Source: Streptomyces sp. YPW6 (GTDB lineage Bacteria; Actinomycetota; Actinomycetes; Streptomycetales; Streptomycetaceae). Taken from it: a stretch of DNA of 64,000 nt. Numbering within the stretch: the stretch's first letter is position 1; each line of letters begins with the position of its first letter. Of the stretch, positions 42,112 to 49,959 are shown one piece after another. Both the position numbers and the translations under genes were made by a program. The stretch lies in assembly GCF_018866325.1 (NCBI RefSeq), contig NZ_CP076457.1:1833001-1897000 (forward strand). Reading direction: 5' to 3'. The notes under the pieces were generated by a model. The model saw nothing but the letters and a program-made list of their open reading frames with translations, did no database searches and was not told where the DNA came from.

Positions 42112-42915
42112 ATGGACAGGATTCTCTCCGCCGACGGCACGCCGATCGCCTACCGCCGCCAGGGCGAGGGGCCGCCGCTGGTGCTGGTCGGCGGGGCGCT
42201 GAGCGTGGCGGCGACCGACGCCGCGCTGGCCGCTCTGCTCGCGCCGCGCTTCACGGTGGTCACCTACGACCGGCGGGGCCGGGGCGCCAGCGGTGACACC
42301 GGGCGCTGTGCCGTGGCGCGGGAGGCCGAGGACCTGGCCGCCGTCGTCGGCGCGGCCGGGGCGGGCACGTCGGTCTTCGGGATGTCCTCCGGCGGGGCGC
42401 TGGCCCTGGAGGCGGCCGCCGCCGGTCTGCCGGTGGAGCTGCTCGCCGCGTACGAGCCGCCCTACACGCCGGGAACGTCCGGTCTGCGGTTCAAGGCCCG
42501 CTGCACGGCCCGGCTGCGGCGGCTGCTGGCGGCCGGGGACCGGGGCGGGGCGGTGGCGCTGTTCCTGTCCATGACGGGGGTCGCCGAGGAGACGGCCGCC
42601 CGGATGCGGCGGGCCCCGGTGTGGGCGGAACTGGAGGCGATTGCGCACACGCTGGCGTACGACGACGCGCTGCTGGGCGACGGGGCGATCCCCGCCGAGC
42701 GGTTCTCGGGCGTCGCCGCCCGGACGCTGGTGATCTGCGGCGGCTTCAGCAGCGCGCCGGTACGGGCGGCGACCCGGAGCCTGGCGGAGGCCCTGCCGCG
42801 CGGCCGGCACCGCACCCTGACGGGCCAGATGCGCGAAGTGGCGCCCCAGGTGCTCGCGCCGGTGCTGACGGAGTTCTTCGCCCGGGAGATGTACGTGTAC
42901 GGGCAGGCGTCCTAG
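42112..42915 (+). CDS. alpha/beta hydrolase
   Basis: A 267-residue esterase/epoxide-hydrolase-like protein. The oxyanion/strand region is PPLVLVGGALS, then VVTYDRRGRGASGDT, and the nucleophile elbow is FGMSSGGALALEAA (Ser in GMSSG). Substrate unknown. Start MDRILSADGTPIAYRRQGEG at ATG 42112. The extreme C-terminus (EMYVYGQAS) is encoded by the first copy of a 42-43-base tandem array that continues past the stop, so the present end may be a replacement of the original one. Confidence 0.87.
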   Translation: MDRILSADGTPIAYRRQGEGPPLVLVGGALSVAATDAALAALLAPRFTVVTYDRRGRGASGDTGRCAVAREAEDLAAVVGAAGAGTSVFGMSSGGALALEAAAAGLPVELLAAYEPPYTPGTSGLRFKARCTARLRRLLAAGDRGGAVALFLSMTGVAEETAARMRRAPVWAELEAIAHTLAYDDALLGDGAIPAERFSGVAARTLVICGGFSSAPVRAATRSLAEALPRGRHRTLTGQMREVAPQVLAPVLTEFFAREMYVYGQAS

Positions 42916-43170
42916 AGCAGCCGCCCGGGACATGCGGGCCTGCCGGCAGGCTTCCCGGAGCAGCCCCCTGGAACACGTACGCGTACCGGCAGGCTTCCGG
43001 GACAGCCGCCCGGAACACGTGCGCGTACCGGCAGGCTTCCGGGACGGACGCCCGGAGCCCGGACCATGCGCGCGTACGTACCAGCAGGGCGCGTGCGCCT
43101 GTCGGCAGGCGTCGTGGGGCAGGTCGGCGCGGATGCACGTGCCGGGAGGCGTTCCGGGGCAGGCCGCGCG
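42881..43170. repeat. 42-43-base tandem repeats running out of the hydrolase gene
   Basis: The core GGCAGGC(G/T)T recurs at 42902, 42945, 42988 and 43030, with flanks like GAACACGTACGCGTACC preserved, and a weaker copy at 43104. The first copy is coding (last residues and stop of the hydrolase); the rest are intergenic. The array ends just before mnmA, which converges on it. Confidence 0.85.
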
Positions 43171-43173
43171 GTC

Positions 43174-44310
43174 TCAGCCGCCCGCCGCCACCCGTTCGCG
43201 GCGGACCGTGGTCGCGATGGTGGCCGAGCCGACCACGCGGGTGCCGTCGTAGAGGACGACCGCCTGGCCGGGGGCCACGCCCCGGACCGGCTCGGTGAAG
43301 GTGACGTGCAGCTCGGAGCCGTCGACGAGTTCGGCGGTGACCTCGCTCTCGCCGCCGTGGGCGCGGAGCTGAGCGGTGTACGCACCCGGGCCGGACGGGG
43401 GCGTTCCGCACCAGCGGGGCTTGATCGCGGTGAGGGAGGTGACGTCCAGGGCCTCGACGGGGCCGACGGTGACGGTGTTGTTCACCGGGGAGATGTCGAG
43501 GACGTAGCGCGGCTTGCCGTCGGGGGCGGGGTGGCCGATCTTCAGGCCCTTGCGCTGGCCGATGGTGAAGCCGAACGCGCCCTCGTGGGTGCCCAGCTTC
43601 GTACCGGACTCGTCGAGGATGTCGCCCTCGGCCGGTCCGCCGAGGCGGTCGGCCAGGAAGCCCTGGGTGTCGCCGTCGGCGATGAAGCAGATGTCGTGGC
43701 TGTCGGGCTTCTTGGCGACGGCCAGGCCCCGGCGCTCGGCCTCGGCGCGGATCTCGTCCTTGGTGGTGAGGGTGTCGCCGAGCGGGAACATCGCGTGGGC
43801 GAGCTGCTTCTCGTCCAGGACGCCGAGCACATAGCTCTGGTCCTTCGCCATGTCGGAGGCGCGGTGCAGCTCACGGCTGCCGTCCTCGGTCAGCACGACC
43901 GTGGCGTAGTGGCCGGTGCAGACGGCGTCGAAGCCGAGGGCGAGGGCCTTGTCGAGCAGCGCGGCGAACTTGATCTTCTCGTTGCAGCGCAGGCAGGGGT
44001 TGGGGGTGCGCCCGGCCTCGTACTCTGCGACGAAGTCCTCCACCACGTCCTCGCGGAAGCGTTCCGCCAGGTCCCAGACGTAGAACGGGATACCGATGAC
44101 GTCGGCCGCGCGGCGGGCGTCCCGTGAGTCCTCGATGGTGCAACAGCCGCGTGCCCCGGTCCGGAAGGACTGGGGGTTCGCGGACAGGGCGAGGTGGACA
44201 CCGGTCACGTCGTGGCCCGCCTCGACGGCGCGGGCGGCGGCGACGGCGGAGTCCACTCCGCCCGACATCGCGGCGAGGACGCGCAGGGGGCGCTGGGAAG
44301 TCTGAGTCAT
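43174..44310 (-). CDS. mnmA: tRNA-specific 2-thiouridylase
   Basis: Thiolates U34 of Lys/Glu/Gln tRNAs using persulfide sulfur and ATP. 378 residues. It has the PP-loop [20 protein letters not shown], the catalytic cysteine in [16 protein letters not shown], the second in [16 protein letters not shown], and GHYATVV. A C-terminal beta-barrel follows ([11 protein letters not shown] onwards). ATG 44310 is 61 bases from the divergent amidase gene. The cysteine desulfurase at 45337-46506 on the same strand is a likely sulfur donor. Confidence 0.96.
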   Translation of the reverse strand: MTQTSQRPLRVLAAMSGGVDSAVAAARAVEAGHDVTGVHLALSANPQSFRTGARGCCTIEDSRDARRAADVIGIPFYVWDLAERFREDVVEDFVAEYEAGRTPNPCLRCNEKIKFAALLDKALALGFDAVCTGHYATVVLTEDGSRELHRASDMAKDQSYVLGVLDEKQLAHAMFPLGDTLTTKDEIRAEAERRGLAVAKKPDSHDICFIADGDTQGFLADRLGGPAEGDILDESGTKLGTHEGAFGFTIGQRKGLKIGHPAPDGKPRYVLDISPVNNTVTVGPVEALDVTSLTAIKPRWCGTPPSGPGAYTAQLRAHGGESEVTAELVDGSELHVTFTEPVRGVAPGQAVVLYDGTRVVGSATIATTVRRERVAAGG

Positions 44311-44371
44311 AGCCCCTCCAGGGTACGGGTCGCCGGGAACCGAACGCTCGCGGATAAGCGTTGACGGTCAC

Positions 44372-45127
44372 ATGGGGAAGAACGGGAGCGCCGGGGCTGC
44401 GCGAAAGCCTTCGGGAGAGCCTTCGCGGAAGAAGCCGGCGGACGGGGTCAGCCGCCGCGCCCTGCTGATCGGCGGGGGCGTGGTGGCGGCGGCCGGCACC
44501 GCCGCCGTGCTCGCGCGCGACGAGGTGAAGCGCCTGTGGTGGCAGGTCCCCGGCATCGAGAAGCCCCGCAAGCCGGGCGAGCTGGACTACGCGGGCGCGA
44601 CCTGGGTGGCCGCGTCGGAGGCGAACTGGCGGCGCGCGGACCGGCCCGACGACTTCCCCATCGACCGGGTGATCATCCACGTCACCCAGGGCAGTTTCGC
44701 GAGCGCGGTGAAGGTGTTCCAGGACCCCGCCCACCGGGCCGCGACGCACTACATCGTGGGGCAGGACGGGCGGGTGGTGCAGATGATCCGCGAGCTGGAC
44801 GTGGCGTACCAGGCGGGCAACCGGTCGTTCAACGAGCGGGCGGTCGGCATCGAGCACGAGGGGTTCGTGGACCGGCCGCAGGACCTGACGAAGGAGATGT
44901 ACACGTCGTCGGCGCGGCTCACGGCGTCGATCTGTGCACGCCACGGCATACCCGTCGACCGGGAGCACATCATCGGGCATGTGGAGGTGCCGGGCACCGA
45001 CCACACCGATCCGGGGCCGCACTGGGACTGGGACCGGTATCTGGAGCTGGTGCGGCGGGCCGCGGCGGCTCCGCCGAGCCCCACGCCCACGGCTACGGCT
45101 ACGGCTTCGTCGTCGGCGAAGGCGTAG
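44372..45127 (+). CDS. Tat-exported N-acetylmuramoyl-L-alanine amidase
   Basis: Peptidoglycan amidase of the amidase_2 (T7 lysozyme/PGRP) family, 251 residues, probably secreted. A basic N-terminus and twin-arginine signal SRRALLIGGGVVAAAGTAAV lead. Zinc ligands are the His in VIIHVTQG and late His/Asp in VPGTDHTDPGPHWDW; THYIVGQDGRVVQMI and GIEHEGFVD are the other conserved parts. The C-terminus is a Pro/Thr/Ala/Ser tail whose last codons (SSAKA) belong to a repeat continuing downstream. Confidence 0.92.
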   Translation: MGKNGSAGAARKPSGEPSRKKPADGVSRRALLIGGGVVAAAGTAAVLARDEVKRLWWQVPGIEKPRKPGELDYAGATWVAASEANWRRADRPDDFPIDRVIIHVTQGSFASAVKVFQDPAHRAATHYIVGQDGRVVQMIRELDVAYQAGNRSFNERAVGIEHEGFVDRPQDLTKEMYTSSARLTASICARHGIPVDREHIIGHVEVPGTDHTDPGPHWDWDRYLELVRRAAAAPPSPTPTATATASSSAKA

Positions 45128-45282
45128 CGCGGCCCCCATCGGCGAAGGCGCAGCGCCGCCCGCCCGGCGGAGGCCACCGCCGGGCGGGCCGGGCCGTGCG
45201 GGACGGGCGGCGCTTCCGTGCGGGCCGGGGCCGTGCCATGCGGACCGGGCAGCCCGGTCCCGCGTCGGCGAAGGCGTAGCGC
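45113..45282 (+). repeat. repeats of the amidase gene's 3' end
   Basis: TCGGCGAAGGCGTAGCGC, which includes the amidase stop codon at 45113-45130, recurs at 45139-45156 (one change) and 45265-45282 (exact). Confidence 0.85.
45158..45189 (+). terminator. terminator after the amidase gene
   Basis: A perfect 13-base stem (GCCCGCCCGGCGG with its complement at 45177-45189) and 6-base loop, 30 bases after the stop. Confidence 0.8.
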
Positions 45283-45293
45283 CCGCCGGGTGA

Positions 45294-45340
45294 GGGTCCC
45301 CACGGGGTGACGGTCCCCGCCGGGCTGGGGTCCCCGTCAG
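45294..45340. repeat. short repeats at the cysteine desulfurase stop
   Basis: GGTCCCC occurs three times at about 17-18-base spacing, in copies resembling GGGTCCCCACGGGGTGAC; the last reaches the stop codon of the gene on the minus strand. Confidence 0.55.
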
Positions 45341-46506
45341 CTGAGCCCGGCCGTCCTCGCCCGCTCGACCGCCGGGCCGATCGCCTCGGCGAGCGCCTTC
45401 ACATCGTCCTCGGTCGAGGTGTGGCCGAGCGAGAAGCGCAGGGTGCCCCGGGCCAGGTCCGGGTCGGTGCCGGTGGCGAGCAGGACGTGGCTGGGCTGGG
45501 CGATCCCGGCGGTGCAGGCGGAGCCGGTGGAGCAGGCGATGCCCTGCGCGTCCAGCAGCAGGAGGAGGGAGTCGCCCTCGCAGCCGGGGAAGCTGAAGTG
45601 GGCGTTGGCGGGCAGGCGTCCGGCCGGGTCCGGGTCGCCGCCGAGCACGGCGTCCGGCACCGCCAGGCGCACCGCGGTCACCAGCTCGTCGCGCAGGGAG
45701 CCCACGCGCCGGGCGAACTCCTCGCGCCGCTCCGCCGCCAGGGCTCCGGCGACCGCGAACGAGGCGACGGCGGGCACGTCCAGGGTGCCGGAGCGGACGT
45801 GCCGCTCCTGGCCGCCGCCGTGCAGGACGGGTACGGGGGTGTGGTCGCGCCCCAGCAGCAGCGCGCCGATGCCGAACGGGCCGCCGATCTTGTGTCCGCT
45901 GACCGTCATCGCGGCCAGCCCGGAACGGGCGAAGTCGACTTCCAGCTGACCGAAGGCCTGGACCGCGTCGGCATGCATGGGGATCCCGAACTCCGCCGCC
46001 ACCGAAGCCAGTTCACGTACCGGCATGATCGTGCCGATCTCGTTGTTGGCCCACATCACGGTGATCATCGCGATGTCGTCGGGGTTCCGGAGGATCGCCT
46101 CGCGCAGGTCTTCGGGGTGGACCCGGCCCTGGCGGTCGACGGGGAGGTAGTCGACGTCCGCGCCCTCGTGTTCGGCGAGCCAGTCGACGGCGTCGAGGAC
46201 GGCGTGGTGCTCGACGGGGCCGGCGAGGACCCGGGTGCGGCGGGGGTCGGCGTCGCGGCGGGACCAGTAGAGGCCCTTGACGGCGAGGTTGTCGGCCTCC
46301 GTGCCGCCGGAGGTGAACACCACCTCGCTGGGGCGGGCGCCGAGGGCGTCGGCGAGGGCTTCTCTGGACTCCTCGACGGTGCGGCGGGCCCGGCGTCCGG
46401 CGGCGTGCAGCGAGGACGCGTTGCCGGTGACGGAGAGCTGGGCGGTCATCGCCCCGATCGCTTCGGGAAGCATCGGGGTGGTCGCGGCGTGGTCGAGGTA
46501 AGCCAT
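45337..46506 (-). CDS. cysteine desulfurase (NifS/IscS type)
   Basis: PLP enzyme converting cysteine to alanine plus enzyme-bound persulfide, supplying sulfur for tRNA thiolation and Fe-S assembly. 389 residues, start [20 protein letters not shown]. The PLP lysine is in [18 protein letters not shown], the catalytic cysteine in [17 protein letters not shown], and [14 protein letters not shown] and [12 protein letters not shown] are typical. Lying close to mnmA, it probably serves that enzyme; an IscS-type short loop is consistent. Specific paralogue assignment is not possible from sequence alone. Confidence 0.93.
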   Translation of the reverse strand: MAYLDHAATTPMLPEAIGAMTAQLSVTGNASSLHAAGRRARRTVEESREALADALGARPSEVVFTSGGTEADNLAVKGLYWSRRDADPRRTRVLAGPVEHHAVLDAVDWLAEHEGADVDYLPVDRQGRVHPEDLREAILRNPDDIAMITVMWANNEIGTIMPVRELASVAAEFGIPMHADAVQAFGQLEVDFARSGLAAMTVSGHKIGGPFGIGALLLGRDHTPVPVLHGGGQERHVRSGTLDVPAVASFAVAGALAAERREEFARRVGSLRDELVTAVRLAVPDAVLGGDPDPAGRLPANAHFSFPGCEGDSLLLLLDAQGIACSTGSACTAGIAQPSHVLLATGTDPDLARGTLRFSLGHTSTEDDVKALAEAIGPAVERARTAGLS

Positions 46507-46682
46507 GGTGGGGCCGATTCTACGAGCCCGGGGCGGGGCTCACGCGGGGCCCGTCGCGGCGGGGACCCCGAGCACACCCGTGCGAGGTGCGGCGGACCGG
46601 CTCACCGACCGGTCCGAGGCCCCGGTCCGGAGCCCGATCCGGAACGGGGAGAGCGGCCCGCGGGGCCGCTGCGGGGCGCGCG

Positions 46683-47036
46683 TCAGCCGCCCAGGCTCCA
46701 GGCGACGTTGCCGTTGGCGGTGACGAGGACGCCGAGCACGACGAGGTCGGCGACGCCCAGGGCGAGGCCGAGGAAGGCGCGTCCCCGGCGGCGGGTGTGA
46801 CGGACGAGAGCGAGCAGCGCCATCACGATCGCCGTGGGCCCGAGCACGATGTTGAAGACCAGCAGCCCGACGAGGCCGAGGACGAACGAGGCGACGGCGA
46901 GACCGTCCGCCTCGCGGCCGAGAGCCCGGCGCGGAGCGGCGTCGGGGGCCTTCTCCGGTGCTGCGTGCCGGTCGACGGCCTCCTCGTCGGGGGCGGCGTC
47001 CGGGCAGCGGGTGCGGTCGAGGAGAGCGAGGGTCAT
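46683..47036 (-). CDS. DUF4190-type small membrane protein
   Basis: A 117-residue protein with an acidic/polar N-terminus (MTLALLDRTRCPDAAPDEEA) and two helices (LAVASFVLGLVGLLVFNIVL and FLGLALGVADLVVLGVLVTA) separated by RHTRRRGRA, the DUF4190 pattern. Function unknown. AAGGAG precedes ATG 47036 by 8 bases. It shares its strand with the 51-residue membrane ORF upstream, and both may be driven from the region divergent to the TetR regulator. Confidence 0.82.
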   Translation of the reverse strand: MTLALLDRTRCPDAAPDEEAVDRHAAPEKAPDAAPRRALGREADGLAVASFVLGLVGLLVFNIVLGPTAIVMALLALVRHTRRRGRAFLGLALGVADLVVLGVLVTANGNVAWSLGG

Positions 47037-47067
47037 GGTGCGAGCTCCTTCGGATCGGTACGGGAAA

Positions 47068-47160
47068 CGGCAGGCTCGACGGGTGCGGGTGCGGGTGTGG
47101 TGGGCCGGCAAGGCTCGACGGGTGCGGGCGCGTCGAGTCGGCAGGCTCGGCGGGTCAGTG
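47068..47160 (-). repeat. three repeats after the 51-residue membrane ORF
   Basis: CGGCAGGCTCGACGGGTGCG and close variants start at 47068, 47106 and 47139. The copy at 47139 contains the stop codon of the small ORF. Spacing is 38 and 33 bases. Confidence 0.8.
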
Positions 47161-47310
47161 GGTTCGGCGCGACGTGCGCTCGCGTACGGCGAAGATCAGC
47201 AGCCAGCAGCCGATCACGGCAGCGGCGGCCAGGGTCAGCGGCAGCGGGATGTGGGCGACCGCCCCGAGGAGAATCCCCAGCAGGAGCAGCGCGGCGACGA
47301 GGACGAGCAC
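47155..47310 (-). CDS. 51-residue membrane protein
   Basis: A short ORF starting MLVLVAALLLLGILLGAVAH and continuing through a second helix (AAAAVIGCWLLIFAV) to a basic tail (RERTSRRTH). GAGAGG precedes the GTG at 47310. The clean two-helix hairpin with an Arg-rich end is typical of real small membrane proteins. Function unknown. Position next to the divergent TetR gene suggests it is a target of that regulator. Confidence 0.7.
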   Translation of the reverse strand: MLVLVAALLLLGILLGAVAHIPLPLTLAAAAVIGCWLLIFAVRERTSRRTH

Positions 47311-47363
47311 GGCGGAACCTCTCTGTGCGACGACGAAAGCCGTTCGGAGTACGAGTGTTCACT

Positions 47364-47375
47364 GACTTGAAAGTC
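47364..47375. promoter_or_regulatory. candidate TetR operator
   Basis: GACTTGAAAGTC, two 5-base arms around GA, lies between the divergent 51-residue ORF and the TetR gene. TTCACTGA and TTTACTGA (47358 and 47414 regions) are nearby direct repeats that could be additional half-sites. Confidence 0.45.
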
Positions 47376-47427
47376 TAAACCTCGCACCCCTTCCCCCGAG
47401 TCGGAGAACGGTTGTTTACTGAATGGC

Positions 47428-48054
47428 ATGAGTCACACGTCCGTCGGCGTTCGCCAGACCCAGAAGCTCAGGACCCGCCAGGCCCTCCTGGACGCAGCGC
47501 TCGCCCTCCTGGAGCACCAGAGTCTGAGCAGCCTGGGACTGCGGGAGGTCACCCGGGCCGCCGGAGTGACCCCGACGGCCTTCTACCGGCACTTCGAGGA
47601 CACGGCCGCGCTGGGCGTCGCCCTGGTCGAGGAGACGCTGGGCAGCCTCCACGGGCTGATCGCGGCGGTGCTGGCGGAGACGGGCGACAGCGAGGAGCGG
47701 CTGGACCGCAGCGTGGCGGTGATAGCGCGTCATGTCGGCGCGCAGCCCGCCCACTTCCGCTTCATCGCGCGTGAGCAGCACGGCGGGGTCGGGCCGGTGC
47801 GCGCGGCGATCGCGGCCCAGCTGCGGCAGTTCGCCGAGGAGGTGGCGTGCGCGCTCGGCCAGGAGCCGGGGTCCACCGGCTGGAGCGAGGAGGACCTGCT
47901 GATGCTCGGCGGCCTCTACGTGGACCACATGGTGATCACCACGTCGACCCTGCTGGAGGCCGGCCCGGAGGGCGAGGCGGAGGTCGTCCGGGTGGCCCGG
48001 CGACGCCTGCGGCTGGTCACCATCGGCCGGGCGCACTGGCTGGACGAGGGGTGA
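47428..48054 (+). CDS. TetR-family regulator, FabR-like
   Basis: A 208-residue repressor. The helix-turn-helix occupies about residues 15-60 (TRQALLDAALALLEHQSLSS, LREVTRAAGVTPTAFYRHFE), a sequence close to the FabR/YijC branch linked to fatty-acid control. The ligand domain follows (QPAHFRFIAREQHGGVGPVR). No ribosome site is evident before ATG 47428. Divergent from the small membrane-protein genes, which are its likely targets. A 28-base minisatellite starts just after its stop. Confidence 0.87.
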   Translation: MSHTSVGVRQTQKLRTRQALLDAALALLEHQSLSSLGLREVTRAAGVTPTAFYRHFEDTAALGVALVEETLGSLHGLIAAVLAETGDSEERLDRSVAVIARHVGAQPAHFRFIAREQHGGVGPVRAAIAAQLRQFAEEVACALGQEPGSTGWSEEDLLMLGGLYVDHMVITTSTLLEAGPEGEAEVVRVARRRLRLVTIGRAHWLDEG

Positions 48055-48076
48055 CGGCACGCACGGGTTCGGCGGT

Positions 48077-48160
48077 GCGGAGCAGTACGCGTACGCGGCC
48101 TGAAGCGGAGCAGTACGCGTACGCGGTCTGAAGCGGAGCGGTACGCGTACGCGGTCTGAT
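48077..48160. repeat. three 28-base tandem repeats after the TetR gene
   Basis: Units of GCGGAGCAGTACGCGTACGC plus eight more bases start at 48077, 48105 and 48133 with only two or three differences. Each contains the palindrome GTACGCGTAC. Confidence 0.92.
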
Positions 48161-48249
48161 GGGGCGCAGCACGCCGAGGAACCACCGCCCCGGGTGCGCC
48201 GGGTCGCCGTCGGCCCGGGAACACGGAGGCGCCGCCGCCCCGGGTGCGG

Positions 48250-49140
48250 CTACGTGGTGCGCGGGGCCTTGGCGAGCTGGCGGGACTGGGCGACGAGACG
48301 GTCGGCGCTGTCCCAGACCTCGGCGTCCTCCTCCAGGAAGCCGCCCGCGAGGTTGCGGGTGGTGATGGCGACGCGCAGCGGGCCCGGGGCGGGGCGGCAG
48401 CGGATGTGGGTGGTCAGCTCGACGGTGGGGGTCCAGCCGGTGAGGCCCAGCTCGAACGAGGTCGGCGGCAGGGCGTCCACGGTGAGCAGCAGCGACAGCG
48501 CGTCCGGGGCGCGGCCGTCGGCCAGGCCGAACCAGCCGCGCATCTCACCCTTGCCGGACGGGGCGCCGACCGCCCAGCCGACGGTGGCCGGGTCGAGCTT
48601 GATGTCGAGGCGCTCGGTGATGGCGGAGCTGCCGGGGATCCGGGGTGCGCCGTCGCTCGGGCCGAGGCAGTGGTCCCGGTCGGGCATGGCGGGCGGCAGG
48701 GCCGTGGTGCGGACGTCGTCGGGCAGCGTGTCCAGGTCGCCGTAGGTGGCCAGAACCCGGATGCGCTCGATCTCGCTGCCGTCCTCCGCGTACTGGAAGA
48801 GGGAGGCCTGCCCCGTGGAGAGGGTGCGGCCGGTCCGGACGGTCTGGGTGCGGATCACCGCGGGGCCGGGCACGGAGGCGGTGAGGTAGTGCGCCGAGAC
48901 GGAGAACGGGTCGGGGTGCGGCAGGGCTTCGCCCAGCGCCCGGCCGAGCAGGGCCAGCAGATAGCCGCCGTTGACGGCGTGGATGATCGTCCAGCCCGCG
49001 GAGAGCTCGGCGTCGTAGACGCCCTCCTCGCGCAGGGTGACCGCCGTGTCCCGGTCGAACTCGCTGTCACCGATGGTCGCCGGTGCGGTCCGCGCCGCTC
49101 CGCTCACTGCCTCAGTCGCTGCCTGTGCCATGGCATGCAC
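48250..49140 (-). CDS. acyl-CoA thioesterase-like protein (double hotdog)
   Basis: A 296-residue protein of the TesB-like thioesterase superfamily. Conserved parts are WTIIHAVNGGYLLALLGRAL, DPFSVSAHYLTASVPGPAVI, and in the second hotdog PTVELTTHIRCRP and RNLAGGFLEEDAEVWDS. It should hydrolyse acyl-CoA thioesters in the cytoplasm; substrate length unknown. GTG 49140 has GGTGGA about 7 bases upstream; ATG 49131 is the alternative. A perfect CTACCG/CGGTAG palindrome lies just upstream. Confidence 0.83.
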   Translation of the reverse strand: MHAMAQAATEAVSGAARTAPATIGDSEFDRDTAVTLREEGVYDAELSAGWTIIHAVNGGYLLALLGRALGEALPHPDPFSVSAHYLTASVPGPAVIRTQTVRTGRTLSTGQASLFQYAEDGSEIERIRVLATYGDLDTLPDDVRTTALPPAMPDRDHCLGPSDGAPRIPGSSAITERLDIKLDPATVGWAVGAPSGKGEMRGWFGLADGRAPDALSLLLTVDALPPTSFELGLTGWTPTVELTTHIRCRPAPGPLRVAITTRNLAGGFLEEDAEVWDSADRLVAQSRQLAKAPRTT

Positions 49141-49155
49141 GGTACATCCACCACC

Positions 49156-49169
49156 CTACCGAGCGGTAG
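49156..49169. promoter_or_regulatory. palindromic operator upstream of the thioesterase
   Basis: CTACCGAGCGGTAG has perfect 6-base arms and lies 16-29 bases before the start, as expected for a TetR-type repressor site. Confidence 0.6.
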
Positions 49170-49258
49170 CTTTTTGTGAGCCCCGTTACCTGCCCGAACA
49201 CACTCGCGCGGATACCCGGCTGAACCCGCCCTGCGTCGTCACCCGCCCGGAACACCGG

Positions 49259-49930
49259 CTACGTCGCCGCGGGCCCTTCCTCCGCCCGGGCCGACGACCG
49301 GTTGTAGGCGCGGGGCGCCCGCCAGTGGAAACGCAGTGCCAGCAGCCGCAGGACGAACGCGGCGATCACCGCCAACCCGCTGGTCAGCGCGTTCAGGGTG
49401 TCGAAGCGGATGCACAGGACCACCATGGTCGCGCCGACGATCGCGGGCACCGCGTACAGGTCGCGGTCCCAGCGCAGCAGCGAGGGGACCTCGTTGGCGA
49501 GGACGTCGCGGAGCACACCGCCACCGACCGCCGTGGCCAGGCCGAGCGCGGCGGACGCGGTGAGCCCGAGGCCGTACTCGTACGCCTTGACGGTGCCGGT
49601 CACGCAGAACAGACCGAGCCCCGCCGCGTCGAAGACGTTGACGCCGACCTGGATGCGCTCCACGTGCGGGTGGAGGAAGAAGACCAGGCAGGCGGCGAAC
49701 AGCGGGGTGATGAAGTAGCCGAGGTCGGTGAAGGCGGCGGGCGGGATCGCGCCGATCATGACGTCACGGAACAGCCCTCCGCCCAGCGCTGTCACCTCCG
49801 CGAGAACCGCGATGCCGAAGACATCGAAGTTCTTGCGGACGGCGAGCAGGGCGCCCGAGATCGCGAAGACGAAGATCCCGACGAGGTCGAGCGCGTGCTG
49901 GACGGAGGGCGTGAACAGTTCGGTGAGCAC
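49259..49930 (-). CDS. TRIC/UPF0126-type membrane channel protein
   Basis: A 223-residue protein with seven predicted helices made of two internally similar halves: FVFAISGALLAVRKNFDVFG with TALGGGLFRDVMIG, then FDAAGLGLFCVTGTVKAYEY with TAVGGGVLRDVLANEVP. The paired GGGxxRDV motifs identify the trimeric intracellular cation channel family of bacteria. Potassium or sodium conduction is inferred from the family. GTG 49930. It is the last gene of this strand block before the ABC operon. Confidence 0.93.
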   Translation of the reverse strand: MLTELFTPSVQHALDLVGIFVFAISGALLAVRKNFDVFGIAVLAEVTALGGGLFRDVMIGAIPPAAFTDLGYFITPLFAACLVFFLHPHVERIQVGVNVFDAAGLGLFCVTGTVKAYEYGLGLTASAALGLATAVGGGVLRDVLANEVPSLLRWDRDLYAVPAIVGATMVVLCIRFDTLNALTSGLAVIAAFVLRLLALRFHWRAPRAYNRSSARAEEGPAAT

Positions 49931-49959
49931 CGGGCAATTGTGCCGGTCCCGGACGCTCC

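Noticed and set aside
42932..43252. Small ORF in the repeat region after the hydrolase
   Set aside because: It is built wholly from the tandem repeat, lacks a ribosome site, and other frames of the array are equally open.
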